Source: Dehalococcoidales bacterium
GTDB lineage: Bacteria > Chloroflexota > Dehalococcoidia > Dehalococcoidales > UBA5627
NCBI GenBank assembly: GCA_028706995.1
Contig: JAQTVR010000032.1
Coordinates: forward strand, 1-9,877
DNA: 9,877 nucleotides
Direction of reading: 5' to 3'
Shown here one piece after another: positions 1-6,225 of this stretch (positions within the stretch are counted from its first letter, which is position 1; every line of letters starts with the position of its first letter). Position numbers and translations under genes: made by a program. The notes below the pieces were generated by a model, which searched no databases, was not told the DNA's origin, and worked only from the letters and a program-made list of their open reading frames with translations.

Positions 1-2461
1 TATTGGGGTTGCTACAGAACTCATCAGGACTCATTTCTGAGGCTAAAGTGGATGAGTTTACTAACCCTAAACTCATTCTTACCTGCCATAAGACGGCTCT
101 ATCCCTGGTTTTCTTTGACCTGAGCAACTGTAATCCGCCCGGGTACCGGCGACCTGCCCGAGCTGCCAGGGCATTGCCGATCCGGCGGGTAAACCCTTTG
201 GACTCTTTTCGAGCATCAGCCAGGGTATCGGGTAAGGCATCATAGAACTCGTTGTTCTCTTCTAACTGCTTGGCCAACTCGCTTGCCGTGATTGCTTTTT
301 CTCCGACACGGTCGTACCAGGCCGTTAAAAATGAATCCCACTGGGGGGTTTCGGTATCTGCGGTGTCATAGACGTAATCCAGGTTGCCCAGAAAGCCGCG
401 GACTCCGGCATAATAAAGTGTCCCACCTACTACTCTTACCCAGCTTTCATAGCCTCCAAGATTGGGCGCATCGGGAGCTGGCGGTCTTCCTGCCAGTACC
501 CAAGCTCGGATAAGGGTAAGAATGGCGGCTAAAATCTTTCCTCTATTGGTGAGTATCCATTCTTTGAGGAAAGGATGCCGGAATTTGGAACTGTCTCGGA
601 GCCAAGGTCTGGCTTCAAGGGAATCAATGCGCGATACCACGCAGCGCCGCGGCAGGTCGCCGCCCAATCGGATATTGTTTCCCGTAGCGATTAGAGTTAG
701 CTTGTTTGGCAGGATTATCATCTCGTTGGAGCCGAGCACGCGGTCCTGAAATGTATCAGCGGTAAGGAGCGAGGCTAAGGCAGCTGAGTATAGTGTCCCT
801 TCCACGTTATCTATTACCGCTACCGCTTGACCTCGCAAAAGCAGTCCAGTCAGCCCCTTCCGCCATGCCTCATCATCTCTTGGTGCCGACATCATGGCGG
901 CGGAACGGCTGGTATTAATCATGGCTATTGTTTCCGCCAGCAGACTTGCCCCGGTGCCAACCTGGGGTTTGGTGATAACGCCTAGGGGAACACAGCCGGT
1001 AATCATTGGCCTGGCTGCCGGTGAAATAATCATGGCCAGGGCATTGGCGTAGCTAGCCGGACCGTCAAAGGGAAAATCATGAATCACATCATCCAATATG
1101 CCAACAGCCAATTGGATGTCTTCCTGTGTTGGTTTATCCGATATGGGTGGGACGTTGAGGCCGGTGGAAGGGAAATAATAGAGCTTGCTCATTGAGTCAT
1201 AGCCGATACCCAAGAGTATAGTGCCGTCAGCCCGGATGACTGGGGTCTCTGTGATGTTTAGTAGCGGGGGAAAACCGGAATCCGGTTCCGCCATGACATT
1301 CTCAGCTATGTTTATGGGCGGTGCTGTCGGTACCGATAGTCCTTTACTGGTGAGCCTCATGAAATTTGCCATATTCGCTAATTCATAGCGGAGCTCTGAT
1401 TCGGCAAGGATGCTGATGACCGGCTTATCGTCTTCATCGGCAACAATGCGGACCATCTTACCGCCACGCAAGAATATGTGCGGTGGACTGTTACCCGCGT
1501 GGAGGGCTGCCAGCGCTTCGCGGGTAGCGTCACGTAGATGCCTGTCAGTCACGATAACTTGAGGTAAGTCAAGCTCGGTTGCCGACTCCAATTCAGGGGC
1601 TTCGGTAGCCAAGTGCTCTAATTCTTCCTTGGTACCGCCTGCCGCTATCCAATCACTGGCGTCCTTGACCTGTTCTCCTGGCAATTCCAATAGCTTGATG
1701 GTGATAGCTTTGCCGGTCAGTGATCTGGCAACTTGCTGGGCATGGCTTCGTCCGGGAGTGTCTTTATCGGCGATGATGACGACATTGGCTCCCTTAAAGT
1801 TCTCGCTGTATGAGTTCTGCCATTTACCGGCGCCCATCGGATTGCAGGTTGCAGAAAGCCCCAGCTTGCGCAGGTTGTCAACGTCTTTCTCGCCTTCAGC
1901 AATGAAGATAGTGCGGCCATCGTGGATTGCTTTGATTACTTCAGGCAGATGATATAGAACTCGCTTAACCTTGCCGAGATTCCATATCCAGCCTCCCTTG
2001 CCGTCAGGTCGGCGTTGGGTAAAGTGTTTTGGCCGGTATCGGACAACCTGGAAAAGCAATTTTCCGTTGGTATTAGTGTAGCCATAGGTCGTCTCGATGA
2101 CCCCATTACCCGACTTAGTATTGTGGTTTCCGTTCGGGAACAGGTCCTGGGGCTGTAAGCCCAACGGCTTCAAGATCTCAGGTAGCTGGCAACCGGCAAA
2201 GCAGTGGGGAAGAATCCTGCCATCGGCCTCGGTGACGCTGAGGCTCCGCTGCTTATCATTGTGCCCCGGACAGAGCGCCATGAACTGTCCGTTGGGCATC
2301 GCCTTGACGCCCTTGAGCAACAACAGAAAGTCATCGAGGCTGCGGAGAGGAGTTGTTCTGTTTACCTGAACTCTCTCTGCCGCACTCTCTTCAAGCCCTC
2401 TGGTATTCGAGGCTTGAAGAGAGCAAGTATTAATACTATTATCTGTTGTAGAGCTTTTCAA
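1..2461 (-). CDS. Phage/plasmid-type DNA primase-helicase (zinc finger + TOPRIM + P-loop ATPase), 3' end beyond the window
   Basis: An uninterrupted frame of 820 codons runs from TTG at 2461 off the left edge, so the C-terminus is missing. Residues 64-91 form a CHC2-like zinc finger (CPGH, then HCFAGC). Residues 182-285 are a TOPRIM domain with the acidic residues expected for primer synthesis (EGEKD at 189-193; D232 and D234 in ADKD). After a linker, residues about 460-660 form an ATPase core: a P-loop-like KPQVGTGAS (498-506), a Walker B-like VAVIDN (547-552), a sensor-like ATGNN (592-596) and basic DLPRR (602-606). Proteins of this plan prime and unwind DNA for phages, plasmids and integrative elements. 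Oddly, the Walker A lysine is alanine. The TTG start is chosen because an in-frame TAA lies just upstream, AAAGGA precedes it by 9 nt, and the first ATG falls inside the zinc-finger domain. Family confident; exact subfamily and host element not determinable. Confidence 0.85.
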   Translation of the reverse strand, partial: MKSSTTDNSINTCSLQASNTRGLEESAAERVQVNRTTPLRSLDDFLLLLKGVKAMPNGQFMALCPGHNDKQRSLSVTEADGRILPHCFAGCQLPEILKPLGLQPQDLFPNGNHNTKSGNGVIETTYGYTNTNGKLLFQVVRYRPKHFTQRRPDGKGGWIWNLGKVKRVLYHLPEVIKAIHDGRTIFIAEGEKDVDNLRKLGLSATCNPMGAGKWQNSYSENFKGANVVIIADKDTPGRSHAQQVARSLTGKAITIKLLELPGEQVKDASDWIAAGGTKEELEHLATEAPELESATELDLPQVIVTDRHLRDATREALAALHAGNSPPHIFLRGGKMVRIVADEDDKPVISILAESELRYELANMANFMRLTSKGLSVPTAPPINIAENVMAEPDSGFPPLLNITETPVIRADGTILLGIGYDSMSKLYYFPSTGLNVPPISDKPTQEDIQLAVGILDDVIHDFPFDGPASYANALAMIISPAARPMITGCVPLGVITKPQVGTGASLLAETIAMINTSRSAAMMSAPRDDEAWRKGLTGLLLRGQAVAVIDNVEGTLYSAALASLLTADTFQDRVLGSNEMIILPNKLTLIATGNNIRLGGDLPRRCVVSRIDSLEARPWLRDSSKFRHPFLKEWILTNRGKILAAILTLIRAWVLAGRPPAPDAPNLGGYESWVRVVGGTLYYAGVRGFLGNLDYVYDTADTETPQWDSFLTAWYDRVGEKAITASELAKQLEENNEFYDALPDTLADARKESKGFTRRIGNALAARAGRRYPGGLQLLRSKKTRDRAVLWQVRMSLGLVNSSTLASEMSPDEFCSNPN

Positions 2462-2462
2462 T

Positions 2463-2487
2463 TGCCCCGTTCCTTTAAGACGGGACC
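2463..2487 (-). promoter_or_regulatory. Ribosome-binding site of the primase gene presented in a hairpin loop
   Basis: On the minus strand, CCCGT (2484-2480) pairs with ACGGG (2470-2466). A G-T wobble and one further G-C pair extend the stem to about 7 bp. The 9-nt loop CTTAAAGGA contains the Shine-Dalgarno AAAGGA, and the TTG start follows directly. The pairing is read from sequence. A role in limiting or gating translation is inference, and chance is possible. Confidence 0.4.
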
Positions 2488-2760
2488 CCAATTAGCTGCT
2501 CTGTTGGCTAATGGCCAAACAAAGAAAGCTCTACGAAGGTTTCTACGTTTGAAACTACGTGTCTAAAAGCCAGTATAGGCGATGCGATGCTGATTTTTTG
2601 AGTAGAAAAAATTAAAGATGATGTCGAAAATGACAGCGAAGACGATAAAGCCTGGCACATTAGGCAAAACAGGAAAGGTTAAAAACATTAACAGCCGCGG
2701 CTAAATCCATTAAATCACGAAAAGATAGCCAAGAAGAGGATTCAATGTAATGGGTAGTTT

Positions 2761-2790
2761 GCGTAAATACAGCTCAGCTAGCTCTTACGC
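2761..2790. repeat. Inverted repeat GCGTAA ... TTACGC
   Basis: Perfect 6-bp arms lie at 2761-2766 and 2785-2790. The 18-bp interior contains AGCT repeats (AGCTCAGCTAGCT). It could be a protein-binding site at the element edge. The D-arm-like interior led to a tRNA check, which failed. Confidence 0.4.
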
Positions 2791-2802
2791 TCACTATACC
2801 GA

Positions 2803-2835
2803 GACTCGGGTCTTGCACAACGGATCCGGGTCCTA
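2803..2835. repeat. Two imperfect 13-bp direct repeats, 20 bp apart
   Basis: GACTCGGGTCTTG (2803-2815) and GATCCGGGTCCTA (2823-2835) match at 9 of 13 positions. Their 20-bp period is close to two helical turns, which would place two bound proteins on the same DNA face. Each overlaps a local near-palindrome (CCGAGACTCGG at 2799-2809; GGATCCGGGTCC at 2822-2833). Function unknown. Confidence 0.3.
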
Positions 2836-2883
2836 TTTTTTATATAAGGGTGTAACTATGTATTTATTTTAGTTATGCTTTTC

Positions 2884-4287
2884 CTATCCTGAACATCTTA
2901 CATCCACAGGTAGGGCAAATACCTTGAGGTCGGTATAATGGGTAGTTACTGCTGCAAGTGAGCGGGATTCCAGTATGTGCAGTAATATAGCCCGTCCCAG
3001 GGCCGAACCCTCCTGCGGGTCGGTGCTGGCGCCCAGTTCATCCAGGAGAATCAGATTATTCCCTTGTGCTTTTTTTAAAATACGGCTTATATTACTCATG
3101 TGCCAGCTAAAAGTTGATAACGTTTGCTGAATACTCTGTTCGTCGCCGATATCGGCAAATACGCCTTCGAACACCGGCAGGCGGCTGGTGGCTGCGGCCG
3201 GAATGGGCAAACCTGCCTGAGTCATCAGGCATAACAGTCCCATGGTCTTTAGTGCTACGGTTTTACCGCCGGTATTGGGACCTGTAATAACTAAAACAGA
3301 GAAATCCCTGCCTATATCGATACTTAACGGTACGGCTGTATCGCCCAGCAACGGATGACGGGCATCGTCTAAGTGTATGATAGGGGGTGTATCGGCATCA
3401 GGTCTATAGATGTTAGCTTCTTTTGCCTTAAAACGGCGGGCATAATGCGCTTTTGCCAGTGCCAGGTCGATAACTGCAGTTGCTTCTATGCTTGCGATAA
3501 TATCACCGCTGACTCTGCCTGTTTATTCGCTTAATTCGGTAAGAATCCGCTCGATCTCGCGCCTTTCTTCGATTTGCGCTTCTTTAAGGGCGTTTCCCAG
3601 TTCCATTGCCTGCAACGGCTCGATGAACAGGGTGGCTCCGCTATTTGAAACATCGTGAACTATGCCATTAACTTCCCTGCGGTATTCATTTTTTACAGGG
3701 ATAACGAAGCGACCTTCCCGTTCTGTGATTATGGGCTCCTGAATATAATTCTGCTGAGTTCCGGTAGTAATAATGGTTTGTAATGTCCCCATCAGGGCTG
3801 CTTTTTTAGTAACCTGGTTGTGGCGGATTGAAACAAGTTTTGTTGAGGCGTTGGGCATAATCTCTCCGTCGGGCGAGATAGCGCGGTCGATTGCCTTTTC
3901 GATAGGAAGGAACTCGGTAATACCGGCGGCAATATTACATAATACCGGCATGGCTTCGGGATACTGGATGATTTTAGACCGTAGTATTCGCATAACCCGT
4001 ATCGATGTGCGTACGATGCTCAGTGTTTTGGGGTCGAGAATTTTCCCGCGTGCAGCTGCAACGACGATGTCTCGTATATCCTCGACGCCTGACATGGATA
4101 CCGAGGTCTCTTTTTCCAGCAGTTGTCCGGCTTCAGCCGATTCTTCGAGCCGGGTCTTTATGACATAAATATCGGTAGAAGGTGATAGAGCCATAGCCAT
4201 ATCCCGGCTTAAGGAAAAGGAGCAATATCCTGCTATAATCTCGCAAATGCGGGGAAATTCGAGCAATTCTAAATCTTTTCTATCCAT
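2884..4287 (-). pseudogene. mutS2: mutS2, interrupted by a nonsense codon and truncated before its C-terminal domains
   Basis: MutS2 proteins are MutS-like ATPases with a C-terminal Smr nuclease domain, involved in recombination control or ribosome rescue, usually about 780 residues. Here residues 1-254 match the N-terminal core and lever (FVIPVKNEYR, GIVHDVSNSGATLFIEP, then EIERILTELSE). A TAA at 3525-3523 follows, exactly where Bacillus MutS2 appears, from memory, to have a lysine. The same frame then resumes without shift into the ATPase domain: ITGPNTGGKT (Walker A), FADIGDEQSI, LILLDELGASTDP (Walker B) and TTHYTDLKVFA. Similarity ends near 2910, a few unrelated residues follow, and the frame stops at 2884. 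The rest of the ATPase and the connector and Smr regions, roughly 300 residues, are absent. The upstream ATG at 4287 lacks a clear Shine-Dalgarno. One base change explains the stop; the truncation is a separate lesion. A functional split protein is unlikely but not excluded. Confidence 0.9.
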
Positions 4288-4318
4288 AATATTAATTTAT
4301 ACGTTACCTTATTAATGT

Positions 4319-4348
4319 ATTATAAATACTTATGCCGGATATTGACAA
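4319..4348 (-). promoter_or_regulatory. Candidate sigma-70-type promoter of mutS2
   Basis: On the minus strand TTGTCA (4348-4343) and TATAAT (4324-4319) are separated by 18 bp, one mismatch from consensus, about 30 bp upstream of the mutS2 ATG. It may persist as a relic promoter in front of the broken gene. Confidence 0.55.
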
Positions 4349-4389
4349 TAAAACCCGTTTTACCTTTCCCCTTATAATCTTTGAGCGGT

Positions 4390-4415
4390 CCCCTTCTTTT
4401 TACAGGTAAAAGGGG
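4390..4415. repeat. Short hairpin in the divergent control region
   Basis: CCCCTT (4390-4395) pairs with AAGGGG (4410-4415). An alternative inner pairing is TTTTAC (4398-4403) with GTAAAA (4406-4411). It lies between the mutS2 promoter and the rightward promoter. No run of T follows on either strand, so it is not a typical terminator. Confidence 0.3.
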
Positions 4416-4481
4416 GCAGGGAATAGGAGGTTCTCAGGGATAAATTTCGAAATATAAAAAAGAGAGCCCTGTTATTTATAG

Positions 4482-4510
4482 TTGACATATATTAATTACA
4501 TCCTTATAAT
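4482..4510 (+). promoter_or_regulatory. Perfect-consensus sigma-70-type promoter for the DUF134-mrp operon
   Basis: TTGACA at 4482-4487 and TATAAT at 4505-4510 are spaced by exactly 17 bp. Transcription would start near 4517, giving a leader of about 50 nt before the DUF134 gene. A 10-bp palindrome, ATTTCGAAAT (4444-4453), sits about 30 bp upstream of the -35 and could be an operator. Confidence 0.85.
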
Positions 4511-4569
4511 TGTGGACATATGGGCAAAAAAATTATCTTTATCCCGGTTAGGGAGAAGGGTTTCTAAAT

Positions 4570-5019
4570 ATGGGAAGACAGCCGCTGTGTCGAAGGGTGA
4601 GCTTCATTCCGCAGGTAACGAGCTTTATACCGTTGGGAGTTTCTGTTTATAATCTGCAGGAAGTACATCTTAACATCGAGGAACTGGAAGCTATACGCTT
4701 AAAAGATATCGAGGAATTGGAACTCGAGGAGTGCGCCCGTGAAATGGATGTATCCCGCACCACATTCTCCCGTATACTGGATTCGGCCCGAAAAAATATT
4801 GCCGATGCACTATTACTTGGCAAAGCCATTCACATTAAAGGGGGCAATTTCGAAGTAAGCGCTATAAGGCAGTTTCGATGTCCTATGGGTTGTAAATGGT
4901 ATGTAGCCAGTGAACCCATGATAAAACGCTTGCCCGATAATTGTCCGCGTCGCAAGGCACAAAAACTTGAGGCAACCGAAGCCTGTGGCAGGATTTGCCA
5001 GAAGCATACGAATGAGTGA
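4570..5019 (+). CDS. DUF134 family helix-turn-helix protein with a cysteine-rich C-terminal tail
   Basis: Predicted DNA-binding protein of 149 residues. The first about 97 residues follow the DUF134 pattern: GRQPLCRRVSFIP at the start, NIEELEAIRLKDIE (35-48), a sigma-region-4-like helix-turn-helix about 55-82 (ECAREMDVSRTTFSRI), and a closing KGGNFEV. Beyond the usual domain, residues 98-149 carry five cysteines (CPMGC at 104-108, C125, C139, C143), suggesting a zinc or Fe-S site. The ATG is supported by GGGAGAAGGG (4551-4560), 9 nt upstream, and a consensus promoter lies upstream. An mrp-type gene follows 87 bp later on the same strand with no terminator between, so co-transcription is likely. 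DUF134 genes are commonly found near Mrp-type ATPases in archaea and anaerobic bacteria. A role as a metal- or Fe-S-responsive regulator of this operon is inference; the family has no firmly established function that I know of. Confidence 0.88.
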   Translation: MGRQPLCRRVSFIPQVTSFIPLGVSVYNLQEVHLNIEELEAIRLKDIEELELEECAREMDVSRTTFSRILDSARKNIADALLLGKAIHIKGGNFEVSAIRQFRCPMGCKWYVASEPMIKRLPDNCPRRKAQKLEATEACGRICQKHTNE

Positions 5020-5094
5020 TGCCGTATTCACCAAAGGGTTAAATACATAGCCAATATCCCCGTATAATATACAGGATATAATAAATTAAATGAT

Positions 5095-5103
5095 GGAGGA
5101 GAG
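5095..5103 (+). promoter_or_regulatory. Strong ribosome-binding site of mrp
   Basis: GGAGGAGAG precedes the ATG at 5107, with 7 nt between the GGAGG core and the start. It fixes the mrp start. Two TATAAT boxes (5063-5068, 5077-5082) lie just upstream, but the best -35 candidate (TTAAAT, 5039-5044) is poor, so a second promoter here is uncertain. Confidence 0.85.
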
Positions 5104-5106
5104 TTA

Positions 5107-6138
5107 ATGGTAACTGAGGAACAGGTAAGACAGGAATTGAAGGAACTGGTGGTTCCGGGTCTTACAAGAACAGTGGACAGCATGAACCTTATTCAAGAAG
5201 TGGAAATTTCTGAAGGGAAGGTCAGTATAACTATAGCTTCTGCCGGAATGACACCAATCGTTCAGGGTGTTCTTAGAGCCAAAATAACTAAAGTAGTAGA
5301 AAAACTGGAAAAGGGCAGCGAAGTAGAAGTTGAATTTGTAAATGTACGACCTGAAACACTGAACAAAATTAAGAACGTTGTTGCTGTAATGAGCGGTAAA
5401 GGCGGCGTCGGCAAGTCACTGGTGGCGGGATTGACAGCGGTATCGTTAAAAAGGATGGGCTATAACGTTGGTATCCTGGATGCCGATATTACCGGTCCAA
5501 GCGTTCCCAAAATGTTCGGCATTTCCGAGAGGCCTGCCGGCGATGAGACGGGCATATTACCTGTATTAACTAAATCGGGGATAAGAGTGATGTCCGTTAA
5601 CCTGTTATTATCGGCGGAAGACGACGCCGTTATATGGCGCGGGCCTTTAATTGGTAAAGCAATCGAACAATTCTGGCATGATGTCCACTGGGGAGACCTG
5701 GACTACCTCATAATAGACCTGCCGCCGGGAACGTCCGATGCTGCTCTCACTGTAATGCAAACGATTCCTATAACCGGTGCGGTAGTGGTTTATACACCGC
5801 AAGACCTGGCAATGATGATAGTTAGAAAAGCGTTCAGCATGGCCAAGAGTATGGATAAGCCGGTGCTGGGCGTCGTGGAAAATATGAGCTACATCTATAT
5901 ACCCGAACTGGATAAGAAAGTTGAGCTTTTCGGTGCCAGCCAGGCCGATAACATGGTAAAGGCAGCAGGCGCTCCGTTACTGGCTAAAATACCGGTAGAT
6001 CCGGGTCTGGCAAAGCTGTGTGACGAGGGCAGAATTGAAGACTACGAAGTTGAATTTATTAAGAACCTTGGAGAAAATATAATCAAGTCCATTGCCGATA
6101 CAAAAGCTGCTAAAAAGAAAGAGAAAGAAACCAAGTAG
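5107..6138 (+). CDS. mrp: Mrp/NBP35-type P-loop ATPase (ApbC-like), lacking the Fe-S cysteine motif
   Basis: Cytosolic ATPase of 343 residues, in the family of Fe-S cluster carriers and scaffolds (ApbC/Mrp/Ind1). Residues 1-85 form an N-terminal DUF59 (MIP18-like) domain. Residues 89-330 are the MinD-like ATPase: deviant Walker A SGKGGVGKS (96-104), LDADITGPSVPKMFG (124-138), Walker B region LIIDLPPGTSD (201-211), and VENMSY (257-262). Most Mrp proteins have CPxC just after VENMSY; here the position reads IPEL (265-268). The DUF59 cysteine is also lost, because ASAGMTP stands where many relatives have a PACP-like motif. The whole protein has one cysteine (C305). The C-terminus is a lysine-rich tail (KAAKKKEKETK). 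It probably forms an operon with the DUF134 gene and ends at the hairpin terminator at 6165-6196. Family confident; Fe-S loading is doubtful, and an ATP-dependent partner or regulatory role is an alternative. Confidence 0.92.
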   Translation: MVTEEQVRQELKELVVPGLTRTVDSMNLIQEVEISEGKVSITIASAGMTPIVQGVLRAKITKVVEKLEKGSEVEVEFVNVRPETLNKIKNVVAVMSGKGGVGKSLVAGLTAVSLKRMGYNVGILDADITGPSVPKMFGISERPAGDETGILPVLTKSGIRVMSVNLLLSAEDDAVIWRGPLIGKAIEQFWHDVHWGDLDYLIIDLPPGTSDAALTVMQTIPITGAVVVYTPQDLAMMIVRKAFSMAKSMDKPVLGVVENMSYIYIPELDKKVELFGASQADNMVKAAGAPLLAKIPVDPGLAKLCDEGRIEDYEVEFIKNLGENIIKSIADTKAAKKKEKETK

Positions 6139-6164
6139 AAGTCAGGTTTAACGTAAATAATGAG

Positions 6165-6196
6165 ATAACACGAACCTTGATCAGCGTTCGTGTTAT
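6165..6196. terminator. Hairpin terminator between convergent operons
   Basis: A perfect 11-bp stem, ATAACACGAAC (6165-6175) with GTTCGTGTTAT (6186-6196), encloses a 10-nt loop. It is flanked by AT-rich sequence on both sides (TATTTG to the right, ATTTA read leftward). It lies 27 bp past the mrp stop and 30 bp past the kinase stop, so it probably serves both directions. The T tracts are modest. Confidence 0.75.
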
Positions 6197-6225
6197 TATT
6201 TGATGAATATAATATACCAGTATAA

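Larger units (their letters stand above)
2488..2883. other. Gene-poor junction between the primase module and broken mutS2
   Basis: No credible gene is seen on either strand. A short acidic, lysine-rich frame (2602-2676, plus) and another plus-strand frame ending at 2750 lack starts and ribosome-binding sites and could be decayed remnants. The stretch holds several small symmetric elements: TTGGC-N5-GCCAA at 2504-2518, GCGTAA arms at 2761-2790, two related CGGGTC-containing repeats near 2803-2835, and TAACTA-N11-TAGTTA at 2853-2875. Such density would suit an element end, recombination site or operator region, but no integrase or proven att core is visible. Confidence 0.5.

Noticed and set aside
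1717..1920. Minus-strand frame of 67 codons inside the primase gene
   Set aside because: It is in a different frame from the recognisable TOPRIM sequence that covers the same bases.
2204..2566. Plus-strand open frame of 120 codons, and other plus-strand frames between 3 and 2369
   Set aside because: They lie opposite the primase gene, whose zinc-finger and TOPRIM motifs are clear. Their translations resemble no family I recognise and they lack good ribosome-binding sites.
2602..2750. Acidic, lysine-rich plus-strand frames that could be a broken gene end
   Set aside because: Two short frames out of phase, no start or ribosome-binding site, and no family resemblance. Mentioned only as possible remnants.
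2768..2835. tRNA-like stretch on the plus strand (AGCTCAGCTAGCTC followed by GGTC-type repeats)
   Set aside because: No acceptor stem, anticodon arm or GGTTCRA-type T arm can be formed, so it is not a tRNA. A tRNA-fragment att site is possible but unsupported.
2884..3351. Separate 155-residue ATPase gene starting at ATG 3351
   Set aside because: It is the same frame as the upstream mutS2 part, and conserved MutS2 sequence continues between the TAA and this ATG. No ribosome-binding site is evident. It is the downstream piece of the pseudogene.
3773..4168. Plus-strand frame of 131 codons
   Set aside because: Antisense to the conserved N-terminal part of mutS2; no independent protein signature.
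4342..4378. TTGACA (4342-4347) plus TATAAT (4373-4378) as a second rightward promoter
   Set aside because: The boxes are 25 bp apart, too far for a sigma-70-type promoter. The TTGACA overlaps the reverse-strand -35 of mutS2.
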